From: Lysinibacillus xylanilyticus
GTDB taxonomy: Bacteria > Bacillota > Bacilli > Bacillales_A > Planococcaceae
Direction of reading: 5' to 3'
Length of the DNA: 64,000 nt
NCBI RefSeq assembly: GCF_001708185.1
Contig: NZ_MDDN01000001.1
Span: 806,001-870,000 of the forward strand
Part shown: positions 32,680-41,772 of the stretch, in pieces
How the letters are laid out: every line of letters begins with the position of its first letter
Position numbering within the stretch: the first letter of the stretch is position 1
Notes under the pieces: generated by a model
Told to the model about the DNA's origin: nothing
Database searches by the model: none
The model's input: only the letters and a program-made list of their open reading frames with translations
Program-made: the position numbers and the translations under genes

Positions 32680-33996
32680 CTACATTCCTAGTGAAAATAA
32701 TATGATTGCAATAATTGTACCTATGATAGGTATAATGACGGTTAAAGCACCAAATGGCATATAAGCATCTTTATGTTTTTCATTACATACCGAATTGATG
32801 GTTGTTACTACATAACCACCGTGTGGCAATGAATCGAGAGAACCTGATGCAATAGCAATTGTCCGGTGCAATGCCTCAGTATCTACTCCCATGTCAATAT
32901 AGTGTGGAGCAAGTAAAGGTAATGCAATTGTTTGACCGCCCGAAGCCGAGCCTGTTAAACCTGCTATTACAGCGATGGCTAATGCACCGCCAATTAACGG
33001 ACTTCCAGGAATATTAGTCATAACGTCAACAGTTGCCACAAATGACGGAGTAGCTTTTACCACACCTCCGAAGCCAACCACTGCTGCCGTATTCGCAATA
33101 GCTACAATGGCTCCCATAGCACCAGCTGCTAACGTCGCACCGACAGATTTTGAATATTTATAGCTCACCAAATATGCCGTAATACATCCACTCGTTAATG
33201 CCACGATTAAAGCTGAAGTTCCAAGAGAATCGTGGAACGCGAAGGAAATGCCTAAAACAACTAATAATGGTACAACACTTAAAATGGGACTTGGCAGCTT
33301 ACGAGATTCATCAACAACCGGATCAGTAGACCGTTCAATAAAAACCTCCCCGTTTTTCACTGCACGTTTAATCATCCAATTTAGCCACAGTGATCCACCA
33401 ATAGCCATAAAAATTGCAACAACTATACTCACTTCCCACCCTGCATATGGCGATGTATTAAGAAACGAAATAGGAATCCAGTTTTGTATTTCAGGTGAAC
33501 CTGCCGAGGTCATCGTAAAGGTTACAGAACCTAAACCAAGTGCTGCAGGAATAAAGCGACGAGGAAAATTCGCTTGCTTGAATAAACTAATAGCCATTGG
33601 GTAAACCGAGAAAGCTACGATAAACACTGAAACCCCGCCATACGTTAGGACCGCTGCTTCAGCTACTATCGCATAAGCTGCATATTTGACTCCTATTTTT
33701 TCTACAATCCATTTAGAAACGCTATCAGCCGCGCCAGTATCCTCCATTACCTTTCCAAAAATTGCACCTGCCATGAACATTAAATACCATGAACCAACGA
33801 ATCCCGTGAACCCATCCATATAGCTTGTTAAGAAGTTCGCTTGGTTCTCATCAGCAGTCTGTGGGAAAAATGCTAGGCCATTTGTTATGGCTGCGATCAA
33901 GGCAGTCAAAGGCGCAGAAATAAGTAAATTAACACCCCTCATCGTCAAATAAACAAGTAATGCTAAACTACCAAAAAGTCCAATGTATTCTACCAT
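32680..33996 (-). CDS. GntP-family permease, probably for 3-hydroxybutyrate
   Basis: Integral membrane carrier of 438 residues with about 12-13 hydrophobic helices and GntP-family segments (PLTALIAAITNG near the N terminus, ASGGQTIALPLL, GSLDSLPHGGYVVTTI). GntP members carry gluconate or other hydroxy acids by proton symport. With bdhA directly downstream, D-3-hydroxybutyrate is the likely substrate (inference). ATG after GGGGG. A terminator hairpin separates it from mmsA, so its level may be lower than that of the mms genes, or it may have its own start. Confidence 0.83.
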   Translation of the reverse strand: MVEYIGLFGSLALLVYLTMRGVNLLISAPLTALIAAITNGLAFFPQTADENQANFLTSYMDGFTGFVGSWYLMFMAGAIFGKVMEDTGAADSVSKWIVEKIGVKYAAYAIVAEAAVLTYGGVSVFIVAFSVYPMAISLFKQANFPRRFIPAALGLGSVTFTMTSAGSPEIQNWIPISFLNTSPYAGWEVSIVVAIFMAIGGSLWLNWMIKRAVKNGEVFIERSTDPVVDESRKLPSPILSVVPLLVVLGISFAFHDSLGTSALIVALTSGCITAYLVSYKYSKSVGATLAAGAMGAIVAIANTAAVVGFGGVVKATPSFVATVDVMTNIPGSPLIGGALAIAVIAGLTGSASGGQTIALPLLAPHYIDMGVDTEALHRTIAIASGSLDSLPHGGYVVTTINSVCNEKHKDAYMPFGALTVIIPIIGTIIAIILFSLGM

Positions 33997-34017
33997 TCAC
34001 TTGCCCCCTTTTATTTT

Positions 34018-34048
34018 TTAGAAAAAAGAGCTGTAAAAAAACAGCTCT
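34018..34048 (-). terminator. Terminator between mmsA and the GntP gene
   Basis: AGAGCTGT-6 bases-ACAGCTCT followed on the reverse strand by TTTTTTCT, just 10 bases after the mmsA stop. Strong enough to split the cluster into two expression levels. Confidence 0.85.
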
Positions 34049-34057
34049 CCGTTTGTA

Positions 34058-35578
34058 TTAGTCGTTATTACTAGGGAATGCAAATGTAGATGCTGTCGAT
34101 GCTTGTGCTTCCATCCAACGCTCTGATATTGTTTTTGTTTTTGTGAAGAAGCGTGCCTGATCCGGTCCAAACATATGCCCTTCACCAAAACGAGAACCTT
34201 TAAATCCAGCGAAATTATGGTATCCAACCGGAATTGGAATCGGCACATTGACACCTACCATGCCAACATCTATTTCTGTTGTGAATTTACGAGCTGCTAG
34301 GCCATCATTCGTAAAAATTGTGACACCATTCCCAAGTTCATGCTTATTAATAAGTTGGATTGCTTCATCCAATGAATCAACACGCACAACATTACGAGCT
34401 GGACCGAATATTTCTTGCTCATAAACTTCCATGCCTGGTTTTACGTTATCAAGCAATGTTGGTCCTACAAAAAATCCTTTTGATTCTTTCACAATATCAA
34501 GTTCACGTCCATCACAAATAACAGTTGCCCCTTCAGACTCACCTCGCTCGATAGCAGCAATAATCGCGTCCTTCGATTGCTGTGAAATGACAGGACCAAA
34601 ATCAGTCTCTGGATTTGTATATGAACCTACCTTTAAGTTAGCAATTTTCTCCTTTAAAATTCCAACTAGACGATCTGCAGTCTCCTTACCAACAGGCATA
34701 ATCGTAGAAATGGCCATACAACGTTGAGAGGCCGCGCCATACGCTGCACCAATGAAGGCGTTTGCTACCTGCTCAAGGTCTGCGTCAGGCATGACAACCA
34801 TATTATTTTTTCCTCCACCAAGTGCAGTAACACGTTTGCCGTATTTTGAACCTGTTTCATAAATGTATTTAGCTACTGGTGTCGACCCTACAAATGAAAT
34901 CGCTTCTACTATTGAGTTTTCTAAAAGTTCATTGACAGCATCTTTATCACCATTTACCACCGTCCAAATACCATCCGGCAATCCAGCCTTTTTCCAAAGC
35001 TCACTAACATATAAGGCTGTCATAGGAACACGTTCAGATGCTTTTAAAATAACAGCATTGCCGACAGCAATTGCCATACTCGTTTGCGCTAACGGCACCA
35101 TAATCGGGAAGTTAAATGGCGAAATAGCCGCTACTACACCTAATGGATATTTTGCAGAATACGCATTAATTTGACCGCCAACATTAACTGAATATTCCCC
35201 TTTCATTAAGTGCGGGGCACCGATTGCTAGATCAACAGATTCTATTCCACGTGTAATTTCACCTTTTGCATCCTCAATTGTTTTACCGCTTTCTGTACAA
35301 ATAATTTGTAAAAGTTCCTCCATATTTTCAGTAATAAGATTACGGAACTTTAATACAATCTCTGAACGTTTAGCCACTGATGTATCGCGCCATTTCGGAA
35401 ATGCTGCCTGTGCCTTATTTATAGCCTCTCGAGTTTCTTCTACAGATGCAAGTGGCACTTTGGCAATAACCTCGCCCGTCGTTGGGTTGAATACTGAACC
35501 AAAACGATTGCTTTTCCCTTCAACTAATTCCCCACCAATAAAATGCGTTAAAGTTTTAACCTCTTGTGCTGTTGTCAT
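34058..35578 (-). CDS. mmsA: Methylmalonate-semialdehyde dehydrogenase (CoA-acylating)
   Basis: Aldehyde dehydrogenase of 506 residues, the usual MMSDH length. Family motifs: FNPTTGEVIAKVPLAS near 30, SPFNFPIMVPLAQTSMAIA, the MMSDH-specific ALGGGKNNMVVMPDAD replacing the common Glu loop, and catalytic Cys in SQRCMAIST. It converts methylmalonate or malonate semialdehyde plus CoA and NAD to propionyl- or acetyl-CoA. Paired with the 3-hydroxyisobutyrate dehydrogenase encoded 15 bases upstream, this gives the last steps of valine degradation. IolA is the paralogous alternative, but no inositol genes are near. ATG after AAAGGAGG. Confidence 0.92.
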   Translation of the reverse strand: MTTAQEVKTLTHFIGGELVEGKSNRFGSVFNPTTGEVIAKVPLASVEETREAINKAQAAFPKWRDTSVAKRSEIVLKFRNLITENMEELLQIICTESGKTIEDAKGEITRGIESVDLAIGAPHLMKGEYSVNVGGQINAYSAKYPLGVVAAISPFNFPIMVPLAQTSMAIAVGNAVILKASERVPMTALYVSELWKKAGLPDGIWTVVNGDKDAVNELLENSIVEAISFVGSTPVAKYIYETGSKYGKRVTALGGGKNNMVVMPDADLEQVANAFIGAAYGAASQRCMAISTIMPVGKETADRLVGILKEKIANLKVGSYTNPETDFGPVISQQSKDAIIAAIERGESEGATVICDGRELDIVKESKGFFVGPTLLDNVKPGMEVYEQEIFGPARNVVRVDSLDEAIQLINKHELGNGVTIFTNDGLAARKFTTEIDVGMVGVNVPIPIPVGYHNFAGFKGSRFGEGHMFGPDQARFFTKTKTISERWMEAQASTASTFAFPSNND

Positions 35579-35593
35579 ATTTCTTGTCCTCCT

Positions 35594-36487
35594 TTAAATT
35601 TGTTCTATTTTACATTTTTCTTTTAAACTTAAATAAGCGGCAGACATATCATTTTCTCCATAACCCTGTTGAGAAATATCACTGTAAAGATCCACTAATT
35701 TTTCCCCGATTCGAAGTGGTACCCCTGCTTCCTCAGCCATATTTTTTGCTAGTTTCAAATCTTTTAATAAGAGATTTGTTGAAAAACCTGGCTGATAGTT
35801 TTCATTTTTCATATATTCTACGTAATTACGTTCATAAATACGACTTTGACCATAGCTATTTTTTAAAACTTCATATAGCATATCTGCATGGATGCCCATC
35901 TTTTCCCCAAGCACGATTGTTTCAGCGACTGCCTCTGTATAAAAACCAATCATTAAATTATTGAGTAATTTAATACGTGTACCTACACTTGGTGACGTGC
36001 CAAGGTGATAAATGTTCTTTCCGACTATTCCGAATATTTTAGACCCTTTTTGATAATCTGCCTCTTCACCACCGACCATTATCGTAAGAGTCGCATGAAT
36101 TGCTCCAATGACGCCCCCACTAACAGGTGCTCCTAAATAACGTAATCCCAATGATTGTGCTACTTTATGTAAGGAGTCATTTAATTCAGGATTTACAGTA
36201 CTAAAGTCTATTAATAAACTTCCTTTCTTAGCATGGTGAATGATCCCCTGTTCAGAGTGATATACTTGTTCCACTATTTGTGGTGTCGGTAAACTCGTCA
36301 TAATGATATCACCTTGTTCAGCAACTTCCTTTGCTGTTGCAAGCCCGACTCCACCTTGGGCTATAAATTGTTCTATTGCCTGTGAATTAGTGTCAAAGCC
36401 ATAAACCTTATAGCCTGCTTTTAATAAATTGATCGACATGGGTAACCCCATATTGCCTAATCCAATAAAACCCAGATTCTCCATCAT
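35594..36487 (-). CDS. mmsB: 3-hydroxyisobutyrate dehydrogenase family protein
   Basis: Beta-hydroxyacid dehydrogenase of 297 residues: NAD-binding GLGNMGLPM (about 7-15), substrate loop GAPVSGGVIGA, catalytic Lys in TRIKLLNNLM and the C-terminal KDLKLAKNMAEE segment. It oxidises 3-hydroxyisobutyrate (or a related beta-hydroxy acid) to the semialdehyde used by MmsA. ATGATG start after GGGGAGG. It is the first gene of the cluster and diverges from the TetR regulator across a palindromic operator. Tartronate-semialdehyde reductase is an alternative family member. Confidence 0.85.
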   Translation of the reverse strand: MMENLGFIGLGNMGLPMSINLLKAGYKVYGFDTNSQAIEQFIAQGGVGLATAKEVAEQGDIIMTSLPTPQIVEQVYHSEQGIIHHAKKGSLLIDFSTVNPELNDSLHKVAQSLGLRYLGAPVSGGVIGAIHATLTIMVGGEEADYQKGSKIFGIVGKNIYHLGTSPSVGTRIKLLNNLMIGFYTEAVAETIVLGEKMGIHADMLYEVLKNSYGQSRIYERNYVEYMKNENYQPGFSTNLLLKDLKLAKNMAEEAGVPLRIGEKLVDLYSDISQQGYGENDMSAAYLSLKEKCKIEQI

Positions 36488-36570
36488 TTTAACCTCCCCT
36501 GTTTCATGAAAATTCGATGAACACTAGCCAACTCTATTCTTTTGTCGTAACATTAATAACAAGATTCATT

Positions 36571-36601
36571 AATTGACCGTGGTCATTGACCTCGGTCAAT
36601 T
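36571..36601. promoter_or_regulatory. Palindromic operator between mmsB and the TetR gene
   Basis: Outer arms AATTGACCG / CGGTCAATT and inner arms GGTCA / TGACC around a central T; only the two bases between inner and outer arms and the centre break symmetry over 31 bp. Size, nested symmetry and its position in the divergent gap (36488-36710) suit a TetR dimer or a pair of dimers. Confidence 0.8.
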
Positions 36602-36710
36602 AAATCATAATAAAATCAAATCCATCTCGTCAATTAAAAATTTTATATTTTCAGAATAGTTTTCACAAAAAATATCCTGAAATATTTAAATTCGGAGGAA
36701 TAATCGAAAT

Positions 36711-37319
36711 ATGAATTCATTAACTAGTCGACAAAAAAAAGCTTTAGAAACACGAGAAAAATTACTAAAAACATCATTAGAGCTATTTAATAAGCATGGA
36801 TTTGAATATGTGTCTGTTGAACAAATTACTAAAGCATGTAACGTATCGAAGGGAACATTTTACACCCATTTCCCATCTAAATACGATGTTATTTTAGAAA
36901 AATTTAAAGAGCTTGATAGTTTTTATAGCACGGTGGAAAAAAATATTGATCGTACCTTACCAGCAAGTGAAAAAATTCTATTACTTTATCAAGAACAAAT
37001 GAAGTACTTAACCAATGTTGTAGGAAAAGATTTATTGAGAACAATGTATACTGCCGCGATGACAAATCAAGTGGAACAAGATCATTATTTAATTAGTCCA
37101 CAGCGAAAAATTTTCCAAATCATGGATAATTATATCGAGGAAGGTATTGAACTAGGGGAATTCCGTCAAGATTTGAAGGTTACTCAAATGCAAACAATTA
37201 TTCGACGTTGTATGCGTGCAAATGTTTATGATTGGTTAATTCATAATGAAGACTTCGATTTAGCTACTGAAATGGCGCAATTTACAACTATTGTTTTAGA
37301 TGGATTGAAAGTAAAATAA
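36711..37319 (+). CDS. TetR-family regulator of the mms cluster
   Basis: Protein of 202 residues. N-terminal TetR HTH (LLKTSLELFNKHGFEYVSVEQITKACNVSKGTFYTHFPSKYDVI, residues about 19-62) and an all-helical ligand domain without a motif I can assign. ATG after CGGAGG. It diverges from mmsB, with the 31-bp palindrome between them. Inference: it represses mmsB-mmsA (and itself), released by an acyl-CoA or hydroxy-acid intermediate. Confidence 0.88.
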   Translation: MNSLTSRQKKALETREKLLKTSLELFNKHGFEYVSVEQITKACNVSKGTFYTHFPSKYDVILEKFKELDSFYSTVEKNIDRTLPASEKILLLYQEQMKYLTNVVGKDLLRTMYTAAMTNQVEQDHYLISPQRKIFQIMDNYIEEGIELGEFRQDLKVTQMQTIIRRCMRANVYDWLIHNEDFDLATEMAQFTTIVLDGLKVK

Positions 37320-37361
37320 ATAGCTATAGTAAAAGGGGTTGCATAGGTGGAAACTGCATGC

Positions 37362-37487
37362 GCTCTGGTAAAGCCATTATTCGATTGGGTAGCCGGGAAA
37401 TATGATCCGGTTATGCCCTTTTTTGATCAGTTTGCCCGGAGATGTGATCTGGGTTAGTCCTTTTCCGATCGGGTGGGCACTTTAAGC
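37362..37487. repeat. Degenerate 21-bp tandem repeat
   Basis: Five consecutive 21-base steps with starts GCTCTGGT 37362, GATTGGGT 37383, GATCCGGT 37404, GATCAGTT 37425, GATCTGGG 37446 and a sixth GATCGGGT at 37467. Common theme: GATC, a G-rich stretch, then a C-rich stretch ending in T or A. It is non-coding and lies between the TetR stop and the EAL-gene terminator. Confidence 0.65.
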
Positions 37488-37524
37488 TCTATTCTGCTCG
37501 AGTCCTTCCAGCTTTCCAAGCGTT

Positions 37525-37568
37525 ACAAAAAAGTAGCACTTCATCCAATCCAAAATGAAGTGCTACTT
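37525..37568. terminator. Terminator of the GGDEF/EAL gene
   Basis: AAGTAGCACTTCAT ... ATGAAGTGCTACTT, 14 paired bases, followed on the reverse strand by TTTTGTAACG. Confidence 0.9.
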
Positions 37569-37580
37569 AATCAATTTTCA

Positions 37581-39587
37581 TTAGCTAACAAAATATTTCT
37601 CAACAACGGTTTCTACGGGTAGTGGTTTATTATATAAATAGCCTTGCCCTTTTTGACATCGATGGCGTTTTAGAAAATCAACTTGTGATGCTTCCTCAAC
37701 CCCTTCAGCAACGACCTCTAATCCTAAATTATGAGACATAGAAATAATGGCCTTGATAATGGCTTCATTTTTATCATCTTTTGCAATATCAGCAATAAAT
37801 GATTGATCAATTTTTATAATGTCTATTGGATAACGCTTTAAATAGCTCAAAGATGAATAGCCAGTTCCAAAATCATCAACCGATACATAAACACCTAGCT
37901 GCTTTAACTCAGTTAATATCGAAAAAGTTTCATGAACATTGGTCATAGAGCTTTCGGTAATTTCCACCTCTAATAATTCAGGTGGGACATTATACTTTTT
38001 CAAGGCAGTTTTTATTTTTCGAGCAAAGTTTTCTTTTCTAAATTGTTTTGGTGATATATTGATGGCAATTCGTACTGGTCGATAGCCCTTTAGCTGCCAC
38101 TCTTTTTGATAGCGACACACCTCGTCAATAATCCAATCACCAATTTCAATTATTAAACCGGATGCCTCTGCAATAGGTATAAACTGCGCAGGTGACACAA
38201 AGCCAAATATACGATTTTTCCATCGTAATAATGCCTCAAAACTATTTATGCTGTTATTCGTTAAATCCATTTGTGGCTGTAAATGAATACTTAGCTCATT
38301 AAATTCGATGGCGCGGCGTAAATGTGCTTCCATTAATGCCTCATTTGGAAAAATAGTTGTCATGTCTTCACGATAGTAACGGTAATGTGAACGACCATGC
38401 TCTTTTACAGAAAATAATGCTTTATCTGCCTTGAGTACAAGTGTTTCTAAATCCTTGCCATCTGCTGGACTAAGTGAAATACCGATCGACACGCTAATAA
38501 AATACTCCTGCCCATCAATTATGAATGGCTGTTTTAATGCGTCTAAAATAGCGTTAGCAGTATGTTCAATATTATTGAAGGTTGCATCTTTTAAAACAAA
38601 TATAAACTCATCACTATTATATCGATATAGCGAGCATGTAGAGCAACAGAGCTCACGAAGTCTATGACTAAACATCCGCATAAGTTCATCTCCCTTACTT
38701 TCACCAAGGGATTCATTAAACTTTTTAAAACGATCAATATCCACTAAAATAAGAGCTGTTTGCTTATTTTCATGCTCTTTATCATTTAAATGATGTAGCC
38801 AATGCTCCTTAAAAGCTTTACGATTCCAAATACCCGTTAATTCATCCATTAACGCTAGATAATAAAAGCCCTCATGATCATTCATAAATGAACTCGCGTC
38901 TTTCACAAATAGATGTACACCAATAATTTCACCATTAAAGTAGGTTGGATGCGCTCTTAAATAAAATGGTTCCTTACTTAGCAGTTTTCCCTTAAACAAG
39001 CATTTCGGCATACCAAATGCTGAACCCTCAATAGTTTTTGCAAATAGTAATTTAAATTCATCGAAATATTTACTGTCTAATAATGAAAAAATATTTTGTC
39101 CTATCAAGCACTGATATTCATTTGACAATAGAGAAGTGGCAACAGCGTTTTGATGAATAATACAACCTTGTAAATCAGTTGTTAATACCGGACTTACATG
39201 CTGTTTTACAAATTGCAAATACGGCTCCACTTCATTCTGTTTCTCACGCAGAATAACTGCTACAACTGATTCTTCTAAGTGTTGCACATGAACAATAAAT
39301 GTTTTTACTTTGTGCTCCGTACATATCTCTAGCCTTTGGTCCATCTTCAATACTTGTTGCAATATATTCAATAATTGCAGCCAGCATTGCTCCGTAAAAA
39401 ATTGTTCTGCGTTAGTAGCTTTCACATCCTGTAGCTCAATAAATGACGGTAGTTTATCGTTAAAGTTCATGACTTCAAACGTTTTTGTATCAACTTTTCT
39501 CAAACATACAACTGCATCGAATGGATTAAGTTGCATGACTTGATGATAGTCTGCAAATTGCGCTACGCTCTCTTTATTTTTTTCCAT
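37581..39587 (-). CDS. PAS-GGDEF-EAL protein, probable c-di-GMP phosphodiesterase
   Basis: Soluble protein of 668 residues. PAS-like N-terminal region (about 30-235), GGDEF domain (about 240-400) and EAL domain (about 415-665). The GGDEF signature is degenerate: SDEF in YRYNSDEFIF, so cyclase activity is unlikely. The EAL domain keeps FEALLRW, the Asn in RIAINISPKQF, the Glu in LEVEITES, DDFGTGYSSL, KIDQSFI and AEGVEE, so hydrolysis of c-di-GMP to pGpG is expected. The GGDEF part may bind GTP and act allosterically. Start ATG 39587 with GTGAGGG; a GTG four codons upstream overlaps that site. It stands alone next to ppk. Confidence 0.87.
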   Translation of the reverse strand: MEKNKESVAQFADYHQVMQLNPFDAVVCLRKVDTKTFEVMNFNDKLPSFIELQDVKATNAEQFFTEQCWLQLLNILQQVLKMDQRLEICTEHKVKTFIVHVQHLEESVVAVILREKQNEVEPYLQFVKQHVSPVLTTDLQGCIIHQNAVATSLLSNEYQCLIGQNIFSLLDSKYFDEFKLLFAKTIEGSAFGMPKCLFKGKLLSKEPFYLRAHPTYFNGEIIGVHLFVKDASSFMNDHEGFYYLALMDELTGIWNRKAFKEHWLHHLNDKEHENKQTALILVDIDRFKKFNESLGESKGDELMRMFSHRLRELCCSTCSLYRYNSDEFIFVLKDATFNNIEHTANAILDALKQPFIIDGQEYFISVSIGISLSPADGKDLETLVLKADKALFSVKEHGRSHYRYYREDMTTIFPNEALMEAHLRRAIEFNELSIHLQPQMDLTNNSINSFEALLRWKNRIFGFVSPAQFIPIAEASGLIIEIGDWIIDEVCRYQKEWQLKGYRPVRIAINISPKQFRKENFARKIKTALKKYNVPPELLEVEITESSMTNVHETFSILTELKQLGVYVSVDDFGTGYSSLSYLKRYPIDIIKIDQSFIADIAKDDKNEAIIKAIISMSHNLGLEVVAEGVEEASQVDFLKRHRCQKGQGYLYNKPLPVETVVEKYFVS

Positions 39588-39615
39588 TGTATCCCTCACT
39601 AAATAGCGTGTTCCT

Positions 39616-41772
39616 TTATTCTTCGTCTAGCGTAGGCTTTAGTGAATCCTTTAGGAAAATTTCCTGACTATTAATTGGATCTTCACTACGATCAAACTCT
39701 TTATAATGATATTTTCCATTAGAGTCTTGAATACGTGCTTTTGCTGTATCCTCAAGTTGTTTATTCATGATGTCAATGATACGAGCTTTTGCTTCGGTTG
39801 CATATACAGGGAATAAAATTTCTACACGTTTAATCATATTACGAGTCATCATATCTGCAGAAGATAAGTATACTTTATTTTCCCCATTATGATGGAACCA
39901 ATAAATACGAGAATGCTCAAGGAAACGACCAACAATACTAGTTACTGTTATGTTTTCACTAATTCCAGGGACGCCTGGTCTAAGACAACAAATACCTCGA
40001 ATGATCAGCTCTACTTTGACACCTGCAATGGACGCCTCATACAGTTTCATCATTAAGTCTTTGTCTGTTAGTGAATTCATTTTAGCTCGAATAAAACCAT
40101 TTCCATACTTCTTATGACAAGCAATTTCCTCATCCATTAACTTGATAAATTCATCTCGAATATCAAACGGTGCTACGACTAAATGATTGAATGTTGGTTT
40201 CTCTGTATAACCGCTTAAATAGTTAAAGAAGTTAGTGGCATCAATGCCAAATTCCTTATCTGTCGTTATGATCCCCATATCTGTATAAATTTTCGCAGTG
40301 GCATCATTATAATTTCCTGTTCCAAGATGTACAAAACGCTCAATTTTTCCATTTCGACGACTTACAACAAGCGTTATTTTCGAGTGTGTTTTTAAATTAT
40401 TCATACCGTAAATAACAAGGCAGCCAGCTTGCTCAAGTTGCTTTGCCCAATGCACATTATTTTCTTCATCAAAACGTGCTTTCAATTCAACTAAAACCGT
40501 TACCTGTTTACCATTTTCCGCTGCGAACTTTAATGCTTGTATAATTGGTGAATTGCCACTTACTCGATATAATGTTTGTTTAATAGCTAAAACGTTCGGA
40601 TTAACGGCTGCTTCCGAGATAAAATCTACGATTGGAACAAACGACTCATATGGGTGATGGAAAAAAATATCTTGTTGCAGAGCTTTTTCAAAAATATTTT
40701 CATCCGATTGCAAATCTAAAGGTGGCTGTGGAATAAAGCTTTCATATTCTAAATGTTCTCGACCAACAGATATGCCTTTTACAAACGAGAACATAAATGT
40801 TAAATCTAACGGTCCATCAATATGAAAGACATCTGTTTCTTCAATTTCAAATTCATCAAGTAAGTATTTAAGAACTTCCTCGCTCATCTCACCCTCACGA
40901 ACTTCTAGACGACTGCCTACTCCCCATTTACGTTTTTTCAGCTCTTTTTCGATTTCTACAAGTAAATCCCTTGCGCCTTCCTCGTGAATTGTTAAATCAG
41001 CATTACGTGTTAAACGGAAAGCCTGTGCTGACTTAACACTGTAACCATAAAAGAGCTTTTCTATATGCGCTACAATCACGTCTTCTAATAAGACGATCAC
41101 GGTCTCTCCGTCCGCTGATGGTACTTTAATGTAACGATCTAAAACAGATGGTACTTGGACAATGGCGACCTTTTCACGATTCTCTAAGTCTGCTTCATCT
41201 TGCTCTAATAAAACAAGTAAATTTAATGTTTTACCAAACAAAGTTGGGAAAGGACGATAAGCATCTACAGCTACGGGTGTTAAAACAGGGAAGATGGTTT
41301 CTGCAAACATTTCATTGACAAATGCTTTTTGTTTACTATTTAAGTCTTTGATGTCAGCAATATGTACATTATGTTGTGGCAATAAATCATATATTAAATG
41401 TCTGTATACTTCAGTTTGTCGGCGTACTAATGCCTGAGTTCGCTCTGCAATTTTCGCTAATTGCTCTTTTGGTGTTAAGCCTGACTTGTTTTCAGGTTTA
41501 TGGAATCCTGCGCGCACTTGATCCTGTAGACCTGCAACACGCACCATGAAAAACTCATCTAAATTCGAACTGAATATTGCTAAAAATTTCAGACGTTCTA
41601 ACAGAGGATTATTGACATCCTCTGCTTCCTCTAAAACCCGTTCATTAAAGGCTAGCCAGCTTAATTCACGATTATTATAGTATTGCGGCTTAGCAATTTC
41701 CTCTAGCAATCGACCTTGTATTTCTGTTAGTTCCTCTTTTTTTAACTGGTTGTTAGTAACTTCAGTTGTCAT
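39616..41772 (-). CDS. ppk: Polyphosphate kinase 1
   Basis: PPK1 of 718 residues with four-domain order: N domain (NRELSWLAFNERVLEEA, about 37-53), H domain, then catalytic C1 and C2 domains. The phosphorylated His is in THSKITLVVSRR, the second catalytic His in EHSRIYWFHH, and RFVHLGTGNYND is present. It makes long-chain polyphosphate from ATP, reversibly. It starts inside the end of ppx (11-base overlap), so polyphosphate synthesis and breakdown enzymes are co-translated. Confidence 0.96.
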   Translation of the reverse strand: MTTEVTNNQLKKEELTEIQGRLLEEIAKPQYYNNRELSWLAFNERVLEEAEDVNNPLLERLKFLAIFSSNLDEFFMVRVAGLQDQVRAGFHKPENKSGLTPKEQLAKIAERTQALVRRQTEVYRHLIYDLLPQHNVHIADIKDLNSKQKAFVNEMFAETIFPVLTPVAVDAYRPFPTLFGKTLNLLVLLEQDEADLENREKVAIVQVPSVLDRYIKVPSADGETVIVLLEDVIVAHIEKLFYGYSVKSAQAFRLTRNADLTIHEEGARDLLVEIEKELKKRKWGVGSRLEVREGEMSEEVLKYLLDEFEIEETDVFHIDGPLDLTFMFSFVKGISVGREHLEYESFIPQPPLDLQSDENIFEKALQQDIFFHHPYESFVPIVDFISEAAVNPNVLAIKQTLYRVSGNSPIIQALKFAAENGKQVTVLVELKARFDEENNVHWAKQLEQAGCLVIYGMNNLKTHSKITLVVSRRNGKIERFVHLGTGNYNDATAKIYTDMGIITTDKEFGIDATNFFNYLSGYTEKPTFNHLVVAPFDIRDEFIKLMDEEIACHKKYGNGFIRAKMNSLTDKDLMMKLYEASIAGVKVELIIRGICCLRPGVPGISENITVTSIVGRFLEHSRIYWFHHNGENKVYLSSADMMTRNMIKRVEILFPVYATEAKARIIDIMNKQLEDTAKARIQDSNGKYHYKEFDRSEDPINSQEIFLKDSLKPTLDEE

